Positions 21,336-32,500 of a DNA stretch of 64,000 bases are shown here, one piece after another. The stretch comes from Russula earlei (taxonomy: Eukaryota > Basidiomycota > Agaricomycetes > Russulales > Russulaceae). The notes beneath the pieces were generated by a model. That model was not told the DNA's origin. It saw only the letters and a program-made list of their open reading frames with translations, and made no database searches. The translations under genes and the position numbers were made by a program. How positions within the stretch are numbered: position 1 is the first letter of the stretch; each line of letters starts with the position of its first letter. Location of the stretch: positions 62,001-126,000 of the forward strand of contig JAGFNK010000097.1 of the NCBI GenBank assembly GCA_025769875.1. The letters are read 5' to 3'.

Positions 21336-21825
21336 GTGTAGGTGTCTGTGAAGGTGCAATGACTAAACTGATCTATGATAGGGATGCGTGATAAGTAGTC
21401 TTGGTGGTTTAAGTCATGGAGGGGTCACCACTGCTCATGGGTACAATTGGAGCTGGGAAGGACGAAGTACCAATGAGGGTGGAACTGAAATGCTGTGCAA
21501 GGGGGGCAATCAAGGAAACCTCCAGGCAAGGGAGGGTGATCCTCTTGCTGTTGTTTGTTCTGAGCTGGTGGGGGGCTGCCAACAGGGACAAAGTCACCTG
21601 GAATAGGCTGGGCAGTGGCAGGGAAACATGGGGAATAAATGGTGCTGAGAGGCAAGGGTGTATTGATTGGGTTGAAGTTTTCAGTGAGAAGTTGGAAAGT
21701 GGTGTGTGGAGTTGGTTGGAAGGGAGAAGGAAGATGCAGGGGAGTATTGACAAGTTTAGGAGGGTCGGGAGTAGACACTTTGAGCATTGGCTGGTCGATA
21801 CAGGAATGATGAGAGACTGTCCAGA
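21336..21825 (-). pseudogene. Leader and Gag N-terminus of a third gypsy copy (minus strand), truncated
   Basis: Directly internal to the minus-strand LTR at 21826-22653. A minus-strand frame of ~140 codons (21425-21850) is rich in Pro, Thr and Ser, with FQPTPHTTFQLL and PVGSPPPAQNKQQQ. That is consistent with a gypsy Gag leader region, but no hallmark domain is present. It ends where the 3' LTR of element 2 begins. Confidence 0.45.
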
Positions 21826-22653
21826 TGTCAAAACATGTACTGCTGATCACTTAAGGACTCAGGAGCAGGTGGGCAAAGGTCAGAACAGATGGTATGCAGC
21901 ATAGACAGCATTGAACAGGAGGATGAGCCAAATGACAAGAAGGTACCAGATGGGGGCTGGTACATGCTGTAGGAGGCAGAGGCAAAGGCTAGAGGCCAGT
22001 GTGGCAAGGGGCTTTAAACAAGGCGGTCATTGAAGAGTACCTTGAAGACAAGAGTGGGGACTTTAGACAAAGCAGTCACTGAGGAGTACTTTGGAAGGAG
22101 AGTATCGCAAATGGACAGTCTGACAACTGCCATGCTACATTGGGGCTTATATACTGTGTACATGGTTGATTACAAAGAACAGGAACTATTCTAGACTCTT
22201 TGGTACCATCCAATAGGGTTATAGAGGCATAAACTTGCTTGTGTCAGGTTTAGGGCTGACTGAGTGTATTACTGATCATTGTGGAGCAATGACACCATTA
22301 TGATGTCACTGTGGAGTGCTTGGTGAGCAGATGATGTCAGTGTGGAGTTGCTCAGTCAGCCATGATGTCATTGGAGCTAAATGATGTCATATGAGTTATG
22401 CAACAAGTTATAGGAGTCCATGCCACTGCTTTGGGTCCTTGGTGGCTGGGTGGCCATGTGGCTGCAACACAATGATGACCCAATTAGGAAATAGGTGTCT
22501 AGTCGTGTCATAGTGCCTTTGTGACAGTGATATCTTGTACCACAGGAAAAGTAGCCCATGAAACAGAAGTGGATTGATGATGTAAAGTGAGAGGGGATTC
22601 TTCTGAGTGTAATTGGACAATATGTGGCCAGGACTTGGCCTCAGTTCACAACA
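21826..22653 (-). repeat. Gypsy LTR in inverted orientation (828 bp)
   Basis: On the minus strand it runs from TGTTGTGAACTGAGG to TTTTGACA and aligns with 20501-21335, sharing CCACATGGCCACCCAGCCAC, GGATGGTACCAAAGAGTC and TATATAAGCCCC. Flanks (CCAGA, CAATG) show no duplication, as expected for the 5' LTR of a truncated element. Confidence 0.85.
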
Positions 22654-22757
22654 CAATGCACATGTGATATTGTGGACACCTCTACTCACCCCTTTTGGCT
22701 ATGTGAACAGGGTGGCACCATGGAGCCTAGGTTTCCTCTAATAAGGAAGGGTCCTTC
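22654..22757. repeat. 3' fragment of a ~960-bp LTR family member
   Basis: Matches the segment of copy B around 9964-10070 (GTGATATTGTGGACACCTCT). It stops short of the LTR end, where copy C is inserted. Confidence 0.7.
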
Positions 22758-22761
22758 ATGG

Positions 22762-23705
22762 TGTCAAGACTCACTGTTGAACAATCCAGTTCAAGATCGA
22801 CTCATCCAAGATGGCGTGGGCAAGGAGTAAGGTCCAGAGCAGTACCAAATACCAGAGGGGTATGGTTACTGGGAGCATCGAGCAATTATGCAGGGAAGAG
22901 GCCAGGATGATCACAAGGGGACTGTCCTTGAATGGAGGATCCCAGAAATAGAGAGTGCCATAAACAAATGGACAGTCTGAAGACTGTCTGCTACTTTATT
23001 GAGCGCTTATATACAGTACTACAGGGGAACAGCTAAATAGGGAACAAGTCATAACCTTGTTATCAAGCATAATAGACGGATGAGTAAGAAGTCAGAGTAT
23101 GCTTACTGAGCATGCTCAGTCATGCTCAGAAGGCTGCTGAGTAAGAAGGCTCCTATTGATGAGTAAGGGCCTTTACTATCCACATGTTTACTTCTTTAGT
23201 GCTCATGCAAAGCACCTGATTCATTTCTTGTTAGTTAGTTTAGGGCCGGTCATTTGAGGACTTGTAGTTTGGTGCAAGAAATAGAGTTGCTTATAAGGCC
23301 CCTTATATAGTTCTATTAGGGTCCTTAGAGTCGACCCTAGTACTTATATTAAGGTCCTTAGTTTTGTTTCATAGTTCGTTCTAGGGTTATTAGAGTTAGT
23401 CTAATAACATGTTGTAGGGCCATTGGTGTCTTGTTAGTGCCTCTTGTAGAGTACTTGGAGTCGTCCTAAAGGGTCTTTAGAGAAGCTATAATGCTGTCCT
23501 TTATTGCTAAAAGGGTTGCCATTAAGTGGGGCTTGCTGTATGTCGATTGTGCCAAAAATCACTCACACAACAATGCATGTGCAATATTGTGGACACCTCT
23601 ACTCACCCCTTTTGTCCATGTGAACAGGGTGACACCATAGAGGCTAGGTTTCCTCTCATAAGGAAGGGTCCTTCAAGGGCCCTCTCTGGGAAATGGTTCA
23701 TGACA
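22762..23705. repeat. Solo LTR, copy C (944 bp)
   Basis: Starts TGTCAAGACTCACTG, ends GGTTCATGACA and is colinear with copies A and B apart from a small deletion near its start. The flanking pentamers CATGG and CATGC differ at one base, so the target duplication is imperfect. It has landed in or beside another, broken member of the same family. Confidence 0.85.
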
Positions 23706-23852
23706 CATGCATTGTCACATGAGCAATTCTTGACACAATTGACATACAGCAAACCCCACTTAATGGCAACCCTTTTAGCAATAAAGAACAGTATTATAGC
23801 CTCTCTAAGGACCCTTTAGGACAACTCTAACTGCCCTACAAGAGCCTCTATC
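23706..23852 (-). repeat. Inverted fragment of the same LTR family
   Basis: The reverse complement matches copy B around 9826-9970 (GGGTTGCCATTAAGTGGGG). Its inner end meets the LTR position at which the 22654 fragment begins, as if one LTR had been split and one half inverted. Confidence 0.7.
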
Positions 23853-25332
23853 AATTGCCTTGAGGAGCCAAGTTGGTGGGGCACTTGCCTTTTCTCAAGC
23901 ATGACAAGATGTGTGAAGATGTCAACTGAGTACTCCTGTCACACAAGTGACTCGTGACTCCAGAAACCCCAAAATTTCAAAACTTTGTAAAAGTGTTGTT
24001 GCCAAAATAGGGCCTGAATGGAAACAAAAAAAAAAGGAGTAAAAAGAAAGAATTTATATTCCCCTGAGGGGGAGTGCCAAAATTCAGGGATCAAATGATC
24101 CCAAGGTCCCGGGGGATGCGCCATGTTGCGCCATCGCGCTCCTCTACACGCGCCCCTGGCGGCCCGAAACCGCCATTGTCACCATCCCTGACATTTCCCC
24201 GTATCATCATGTTCTTAGCTCCTTGCTTTCATTCAATCTAGGAAGGGCACAAGTGCCAGTGGGGGATCAACCTCACCTCCGTCATAATAGATTCTGCACG
24301 TTCTCGACTTGACCGCTGACACATTCATTCCCAAAGAAAGACAAAGAGGACCTTTGAAGAGCAGTACGTCGCATAGAAGTAGCAGCCCTGGAGCTGCTCA
24401 TGGATCTTGCTGACATACGGAGGCGCCTGCAAGAGCTAATCCAACTTGCTAGGGTCGGGAATATGGGGATCAGATGCCTTGATTGTCTATTTCATTTTCG
24501 AGGAGAATCGGATGTGTACTCCTTGACGTGGAATAGATAGTGCACGGTGACTAGATGAACCCCGCCTGAGTGCAGTTGGAGCTGGAGGACATGAGGCCCA
24601 ACCGGCACCTGTCCAATTCACAAGGCTAACTGATTCGATCCGGACATTGGATGTCCTGGGCACTAGACCCTTGGGCTGAGCTGAATGGAGCAAAACACAC
24701 TAGGCAAGGTAGCTAGAAATGGTCATTAACATTTGTGATACATCAATCGCGCCGCGCGTTAATCACGCTTTACGGCATCGACAAACATAATACAGACGAC
24801 ACCCAAGCAAAAACAGTGTCTACGTTACACATTTCAAATCGTGATTGCCGTCGTGTAGGGATTGATCGATCAGTGGCGTGTACGACCATCGATACGCATG
24901 CGCACAACCGAAGAACGAAGAAATCGTCTTCACGCGACGGCACTAAACCAAGCCCCTTGAATTGTCCTGACGAGTCCTGGCATACATCACCCATCGGAAA
25001 AGTCAATAAAATTAGGATAGTCCCTCAATCGATTGCAGTCCGTCTGGATATGGACCTTGAACTTCTTTGTCCCAATGGGGTCGAGGGTTTGATCTGATCG
25101 CCCTGAAAGGGTAAGGGGATTTCTTAGGTCACTCAATGGGATGCTGCTACTGGTACGTCCGAAGGGAGCGGGTCCATAAACAGATGTTCGTAAGTTGAGA
25201 GTGATCCGACAAACTATAACTGCGTTCACGCTGAAGGTTGAAACAGTGCGTAAGCAATATGGATCCATCGTTGGATGAGTCAAATCAACTGACCAGGATG
25301 AAGGGCTTCATTAGGGATCATCAATTACTATT
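23853..25332. other. Repeat/gene boundary, no supported gene
   Basis: CpG content rises sharply at ~24110, marking the edge of the gene island. A helix-rich open stretch at 24355-24540 (minor, interrupted) is not recognisable. Nothing else is supported. Confidence 0.45.
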
Positions 25333-26772
25333 TTAGCCAAACAGTCGAGTTGGGACGTACATGGCGGCGATCGCACGGAGGCCAGTTGGCGCATGCAAAA
25401 TCATAATAACCCACATTAGGTGCATGGAGAAGATGCAGCTAATACAGATCAGCCTCGGTCAGTCCCAGACAAGTGATACTCACCCAAAGTAAAACGCACC
25501 ATCCCGCAACAGATTACCAAGTAGACCAGATTTTCCGCATGTAGAGCTCATGGCAACTTGATGTTTCCGATACATGTAGACCGTCCGCGCGATCGTGAGA
25601 AAGAAGACGAGGGTATCGTACCCAAGCTGCCAAGAAACGTACAGGGTCGATAAATGGCCACTGAAAATGGCGACATTAATGACCAGATGATAATGAGGCG
25701 AGGAAAGAGAGTGAAGATTGACGCACATTGTTCGAGGTGGAAGATAAATGCAAACTAGATGTCACACTTAGAAGCCTCCTCTGGCTCGGGTGAATGGAAC
25801 ATGGGCTTACGGTGATACTCGTAATTATCCAGAGGGAGTGGTGCAGCTGAGAAATCGAGACTTGTTAGCCACTGCGACTAGATTCCTGGCTTAGCGACGA
25901 CTCACGTCTGCCACCTCTCACAGTATACTCCCAGAGCCCGGCGGCGATTTGCAGGAGTAAACTGGAGGATAGGCTATAGAGAATGACCTTGTTACGATTG
26001 TAGAGCGCATACACCCTGAATGAATTGATTCATAAACGGCATGAGTAGAATTGGTTATGAGAGGTGTTGTGCCTCACCTAAGAAGCATGAGAATTCCAGG
26101 AAAGAAGGTTAAAGGTATCGTAATTCCGAGAGGGAGAAAATTCATCCAATGGCTACACCTTAGGGTGTATTAAGGTCAGAGAATGACATGAATCATGCGA
26201 CCTAAGTGAATGATCGAAAACAGCGTACCTAGACCGCGTCATTCCTGGTGAAAAGTAACCTGTGGGACGTTGCTCGATGAAAAGGCGTTACACATCAAGT
26301 GGACAGAAACATACCGAATGCCACGACGCTCACTGCAAGGAGTGCATAGTATCTTACCTGGCAAGTCATGATCATGATAAAATCGGGATCACATGAAAAG
26401 TTGATTATACGAGAATGAACAAGTAAAGGGCTTGTGGGTGGAGAGAGGTAAGTGGACGGTACATCCGAGATGCCGTGGACACACGTACGGAACGTTTTCT
26501 TCTTCTTCCATACAGCTTGGATCTGTCGTCAAGTACCATGGGGTTAGTGTGGAGGCGGGAGTAGAATCCGTGGAAGGTGGCGAACCTCCTCGGGAAAAGT
26601 TAAGAGATGATCGTAGAGCAGCATCGTGTATGCGCCGAGAAAGAAGTACTAGCATGTGCAAGTGGTTAACCGATGACACAATGTTCGGACATCTGCATGG
26701 CAGGGCTCGTCTTACCTTGCCAATCTGGCTAAGAGAATATAAGAATATAGACGAGTAATCAGCTGAAAGCAT
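25333..26772 (-). CDS. Agaricomycete multi-helix membrane protein (DUF6533-like family)
   Basis: Eight exons splice in phase to 244 codons: 26772-26716, 26357-26315, 26259-26229, 26158-26078, 26015-25906, 25846-25811, 25754-25484 and 25438-25333. Several hydrophobic segments are present. Family-like signatures are LMLLRVYALYNRNKVIL, then YVSWQLGYDTLVFFLT, LLRDGAFYFG and GLRAIAA. This large mushroom-specific family of seven-helix-like proteins has no known biochemical role. The usual N-terminal DUF6533 segment is not visible upstream and the first intron is long (358 bases), so the 5' end is probably incomplete. Acts presumably in a membrane; function unknown. Confidence 0.6.
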
Positions 26773-29368
26773 GACACAGATGTTGAAAGCGATGAAGGGT
26801 TAATGAGACAAACATTTGCTTCAAGTTCAAAAGTTGGTCATTCAGAGAAGATGGCTGAGCGAGGGCCATAGCGGAACCACCGACCCGTAGGCCGTGATGA
26901 CTTGCTCGGGTGCCAAACGAAAGAGACTAAGGGTCGCTGAGGAGTCCTTGAGGTTGACAACTGATCGACGGATGTGTGTAGGGCCGACAGAAGGGAAGAA
27001 GGGGTCAGGGAAGACGAGCGTGGAGATATGAAATGGATAACTTACTTATAAAGTCCTACCATGCAACCGTCTCCTCGTGTTGAGTGGGAAGCCCCCTTAA
27101 CACTTTCGGAACCCCGGTGCGCGCGTTTATACGCCTGATCCGATGCAGGATCACCGTTTGGGAAATCGTTAGAGGGTCAGGGCACGGCCAATCAAGGCTA
27201 GGACAGTAGCCAGGTCGTTGATGGAATGGATTGAATATCCAATACAGTTCCTGCCGTTGTTTGAAAAAAATGTTCCCAAGAGCCAGAGTTGCTGCCACGA
27301 GATGGTATCATGTGGCACGGTTTGAAATCATCCCACTTCTTTACATTTCGTACAATCATCACTACAATCAATAATGTTGCAGTGTAGTGGCAACCGATTT
27401 TCAGCCCAGACTAAACGACGACCTACATTTGCGTGCACTCACAGGAGCCTGCCAGGTTCTGACCCCCGCTGTTTGCGTGGCTCTGCCGCATCGTCTATCG
27501 CCGCAACCGATCGAACCAGCCAACCGTGATTTCAATCTGCTACCGTACGGTCTGTGGGTCCATCTGCTAAGGGGCATGTCAGTCAACGCCGCAACCGGGG
27601 ACGACTCGCGTCACCACCAGGTTGCGGCATGAAGGTCCCAGTGCATCAAATCTTGCGTTCCACTTTCAGGGCAAGGGCAGAATCAACTGTATACCTGTGG
27701 CACGCCGCTCGTGCGGTTGCGTACCCAAGAAGATGAAACTGACTGCTTCTGTCCATGCGATTGCAATGACCGCCCCTTTGTCCGTGGAATGTGCCTTCTC
27801 GTGATGGGTAATCCCCACGCCATGTCCTTGCTTCTGATTGCGATTCTGCGCTGAGCTTGACTGCTGGCCATGTTTTTGCGCCTCCAGTTTCCCTGCTGAT
27901 TGACGAATGGGAAGGGATGTTTGTCGCTGGTCTCTGTTCTTAGAATACTGTGGCTCCCGTGCCTGTGTCTTGCCAGGCAACATCAACTAATGGGTCGACT
28001 GTTCGTGCCTTCTCTCTTTCCCGGTTCCGAACCGATCAAACGCCACCGATTACTCGGGAGAATGGCAAAGCGACATTGTGCCCGTGCTCCCTGCTCCGAA
28101 GGACATTCGCAGTGGGTGTTCTGATTGTCGTTTGCCTTATCCTTCATCGGGACGCCCCCGTTCCATCCCAACTCCGTCGCTCGCCGCCCACTTCTTCACG
28201 TAAAATTTCTCCCCCTACACGTGGCGTGTATCCTGTTACGCAATTTTTTGTCCTCTTCTCAGATTGGTCGGATTTCCGCAAGAAATTGAAAAGCGCGTCC
28301 TTTTTTCAAAGTCGGGTATACTCGGAAGTCGGCGCACCGTGCTGGTGCCACCCCAATAGGGAATCGTCCATAACCCGTTTGTGCTTGCAGGAAGCACGTT
28401 AAACATACATGCTAAATCCAACAGGCCCTCCGCAAGCCTCATTGCATATATAACGGTCCATGAGTTCATGACTCAACGATGATGCGCTACACACGAATCA
28501 GGTGATGAACACAGCATAGCCTGTGGACCAACTCAAACCGCGGATGGCGGTCTCCGAGCCACTTCCGCTCTTTAGGCGAGTTCCAACCAACAAGGTTAGT
28601 GTGTTGCCCCTGACTCTGAGGAACACGTTGCACCTCCCTGCCCTCTTTCGTATGAGGGAGCGAAAGTGGAACAAGATAATGGCGCAAGTCCCATCAGAGA
28701 AGGACAGGTTGCTTTGTGGGACTTGTAGATAGACGGATGGATAATCGCAGAAAGGCCTACGAGATGAATGATCCATCCTGCAACCGTGGGCTGTAGTTGA
28801 AAATTCTGGAGGTGCAATCACGGAGACAACAGATCTGAAAGGTGAGATTGACAGAGAGTAAGAGCATGCCGATGACGGGGATGAGAATCTGGCTTGTGAG
28901 TCGCTCTGATTCGGACTTTGGGGTGTGCAGAGAGGATGTCCTTGATGTTGTCGTCGCCTAGGCCTGAAGGGATGTAATACGCACTCGTCACGTTGGGCGT
29001 AGAGTTGCGCACATGAGAGGAAGATCTCCGCAGGACTGGATCTGCGACAGAAATGTTCCTGACTCGATCATTCACAATATTCACACCTCAAGAATTCTCG
29101 GTTAGCGGACGTATATTGTTTCGCTCTTGCCGCCCCGTGGCGCCGGCCCTTGCATATTGAAGGCCGTGGCTCGAACGTAGGTTTCCCTACATTGCGATGT
29201 GACCGAAGGGCGCAATAGCAGCCACGAGAGGGATAAAGCACCATTTTTATTCCAGTTACGATACTTTGCAAAAGATGTGCTACAAGCACACTGTTTGGTA
29301 CACCTGCTATTTTGCTTAATCACATTACCTCACTCGTCCGGCGCAGTTATCCTTGAGCGAAACCGCAG
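26773..29368. other. Intergenic 2.6 kb, no supported gene
   Basis: CpG-rich, with ORFs up to ~150 codons on both strands (for example 27950-28402 and 28818-29084 minus). None has a recognisable domain or convincing splice structure. A short hydrophobic minus-strand stretch near 28880 was not enough to call a gene. Confidence 0.4.
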
Positions 29369-31223
29369 TCATCGTGCCTTTGTGCCTGCGTTTACCTCAT
29401 GGAGGTAGCTTCCAAGGAGCTTGGTCTCCAGGCCAAAGGAGAGTCAACTCGTCCATTCGGAAACAAGGATGAAACAAAATATTACGCACCCCTTGAATGA
29501 AGTTCAAAACATCCAACTTTTCGTTCGTCGAACTTCGTCAAGAACAGCAAGTTAACAAATATTCATTGAGGAAGAAGAGCTGGGACGTACTGCGCACCGT
29601 CGTCGCCGCGGCCCATAGGGAGCAGCAATACGTTCACGCCAAGGGCCTCCGCAAAGGTAAGCGTCACCGGGATCGAGCCACCCTCGCGCGTATAGTCCGG
29701 TGCTTGTTTATACACGGCCTAGTTGAGATTTAAATGGGGGGGCTAATGACGCAATTGGACGACAGGTCGAATTACCTCTGTCGCACGGTGCGCAGCCTCG
29801 TAACTCCAGTGTCTGTAGTCCTCGACCCAGGGCTTTCCTCCGTGCATATTGTCCACGTTGATGTTATTCTTGCTCTTCAGTTTCGCAAACTCCTCGTAAA
29901 GATATTTTATCACGAGCGGGTCGACGTTTTCCGGCGTCTGAGGGGGAACGAGGCGAATGCTAAACTTGCCCGTCACTTTGGCAGGGATGACCGTCTTGGC
30001 CCCCGCACCATAAAACGCACCCTCGATTCCATGGAGAGAGAGCGAAGGAGAACGCATGCGCCCCATCAGCACAGACGCCTTGTCTTCACAGATAGTGATC
30101 TTGGCACCTGCGGAGATCTCCACGTCCTCGACGGCGTAGTCAAGCTTCTCGTAAAGCTGCCTACAGTAAGAGACGTGCAGAAGAGAGGGCAAGTCGGCGA
30201 TGGCGCGAGAGAACGTGTAGAGAAGAACACGTGCCTTTCCTCGTAGTCCGCGGGAGGCACCATCTCGTCGACTCCAGGGATGAGAATATCGCCTTGCGGG
30301 CTGACGAGCTTGCTCATAAGGGCGATAAGATCGGTCATTGGCTCGTGCACCATGCGACCAAACACGCCTGAGTGGAGATCTCTAGCAGGGCCGGAGATCG
30401 TGACCTTGTAGTATGAGATGCCGCGAAGACCGTAGGTCAACGCGGGGGTGCGTGTGTTGAGCCAGTAATTGTCTGACTGAAGGCACGGTGAGAAGCCATT
30501 TGGAAATGGAGAAGTGTGCACACACAATGCAAACGGCATCTACACCGTCGAACCAAGAGTCCTTGGCTTTCTTGACCTCGTCGAGGATGAATTCATCAAG
30601 GCCTTCGGAGCCAGACTCCTCCATTCCTTCGAAACAGAAGCGAAGATTAACAGGAAGGGGCTTGTTAAGAGAATGGTGTGCGTCGAGTACGTTGATCCAG
30701 CCGAAGATGGGACCTTTGTCATCAGATGAACCGCGACCATACAGACGGTCAGTCTTGTCATCTTTGGTCAATTGGAATGGTGGGAAGTCCCAGCCATCGG
30801 ACAACTGTGCCTACAGACGAAGGTACGAGGGCAGATATGGGGTCAAGAAAGGGTATGACATACTGGTTGCACATCAAAGTGGCCATAAATGAGGATGGTC
30901 TTTTTGGACTTGTCATTGCCGATCCTCCCCAAGATGACCGGGGGAAGCTTCAAACTTTGCCCCTCCATTATGTGGCTGCCGAGTTCGACCGCTTTTGTCT
31001 CCACACCATATTGTCTCAACTGCGATTCGAGGAAGGACGCCATACGAAAGACATCGTCACGGTGAGCAGGGTCACCGGATACACTTGTGTGAATTAGTAT
31101 GGGTCCTGCCTATGCCAGGTGATCTAGTGGATACCTCGGGATCTCGACTGCGCGAGCAAGGCGCTCGATAAACCGGTCCTTGTTAGCGTCAACAAAGTTG
31201 AGAAAGTCTGCGGGGGCTGCCAT
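29369..31223 (-). CDS. DUG1: Cys-Gly metallodipeptidase (cytosolic non-specific dipeptidase, M20 family)
   Basis: Eight exons join in phase to 482 aa, close to yeast Dug1p (481) and human CNDP2 (475): 31223-31135, 31083-30864, 30810-30526, 30476-30235, 30160-29776, 29718-29591, 29532-29490 and 29425-29369. Metal-site motifs are visible: YGHFDVQP (His98, Asp100), [20 protein letters not shown], and DDGAHSTNEK near the C-terminus. [21 protein letters not shown] is typical of CNDP2/DUG1. The enzyme cleaves Cys-Gly and other dipeptides in the cytosol, as part of glutathione recycling. The fourth intron starts with GC (GAAAG/GCACGT), a rare GC-AG type. The ATG at 31223 gives the expected N-terminus. 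Confidence 0.93.
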
Positions 31224-31913
31224 GGTATGAAAGAGCTGATAGAGGCGTACTAGTCGTTGATACGGCCAAGGAAGCGAGGGTCGGGGAAGAAACCAGTGAT
31301 GAGGGAAACGTAGTTGAGATAACGCATTCGGGCGCTCGCTCGCTTCTGGTTCTTCCCTGCACGCCATCATTGATTATACACCAAGTAGCACATCCTTGCC
31401 TCCGATGGAACACCCTTCCCAACTGCCGCTTCTCGGTCATACAGCGAAACAGCGAAACGACGACAAAATGCTCGGGTTATAAACCCAGCAGGCTGTTGAT
31501 CACGTTCTGGTCCTTTCCCATAAATTTATCCTGTCTCCCCACCGCATGCCGTGACATGCGGAGAAAACCTCGCCACTGCACTTGGATGGCCTCCAAAGAA
31601 AGAAACCATGAGGCCAGCGTATCACCATCCTGTTCGTCGACAACCTCATGCCTCGCCATTCTCGCCTTCGCCGAAGCTCTCCCTTGTATTCAATGGTCCG
31701 AGGTCTTCTCTCCAATCGCTGAACTTGCGCCGAGGCGGATCCCAGATTCTGTCCTCATATACCTGTCCCAACCGTGCTCCATTGGACCACAGACCCTCGT
31801 CCACGGAAAATGATTTTGCGTTTCCACACTGTACAGTTGTGAAGCGGGGACCTCTTCTGGATCTCATGCATGCATCGCCACTCCAGACTGCGCAAGGGCG
31901 GCACATCAAATGA
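31224..31913. other. Upstream region of DUG1, nothing else supported
   Basis: No credible coding frame; probably promoter and leader of the dipeptidase gene and 3' region of the next small gene. Confidence 0.4.
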
Positions 31914-32179
31914 TCAATTGAATGTCGTAGGGACGACGTGCCCCGATACGGCTTGAAGAATAGAGCGATGTGCTGCGGGCGAGGGCATACATGTCCATGG
32001 TGAGAAGTTGCTCAGTCGCGCTGCGTAGTCCGCCGTTGGATGCTCTGACCTGGACAACGGGAAGAATGCCGAGACAGGAAGGATCTGGGGTTCTTCGGGA
32101 TCTGGAGACCGAAGAGGCGTCTTGTATCGACGAAGGACAAATAACCCAAGCAAGAGAAAGCGGTCACAAAAACGCCCAT
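31914..32179 (-). CDS. Small putative membrane protein, 62 aa
   Basis: Two exons (32179-32050, 31972-31914) with a GTCAGA...CGCAG intron join in phase. The N-terminus is hydrophobic (MGVFVTAFSCLGYLSFV), a single likely membrane anchor or signal, followed by a basic tail. A longer start further upstream is possible. I do not recognise it. Short length makes chance a real alternative. Confidence 0.35.
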
Positions 32180-32500
32180 TGTCAAGTACGTGTTCGACGA
32201 ATTGAATGCCAACGATACGTTGTCGAGGATGGGTTGTCCTTCGCTTGAGTTTAAGTCCGGTCGTTACTTCCTTGCTTGCTCACCCATTGCCTCGATGTGC
32301 CCTTGCAGACTAATCATCTCGGGTTGTGGTTTTTCCGCAGGCTACAAAACACACTTTCTCATTTTTGTACCATATCTCGACTAAATATGCTTTTCGTCTT
32401 TCGAGTAATCATGAGTCAAATCTTAGAGTTATGACTATTGGCGAGAGCATGCATCTCGCACTTTTCCGACCTACCTACTGGTTCTCTAAATCCCTGGGCA

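Noticed and set aside
21416..21904. 162-codon plus-strand ORF
   Set aside because: It is the antisense of the minus-strand gypsy gag leader and LTR.
22757..23710. Target duplication CATGG/CATGC for LTR copy C
   Set aside because: Only four of five bases agree and the surrounding DNA is rearranged, so I do not claim a true duplication.
27666..27986. 106-codon minus-strand ORF
   Set aside because: No homology recognised and competing ORFs on the other strand; not distinguishable from chance in CpG-rich intergenic DNA.
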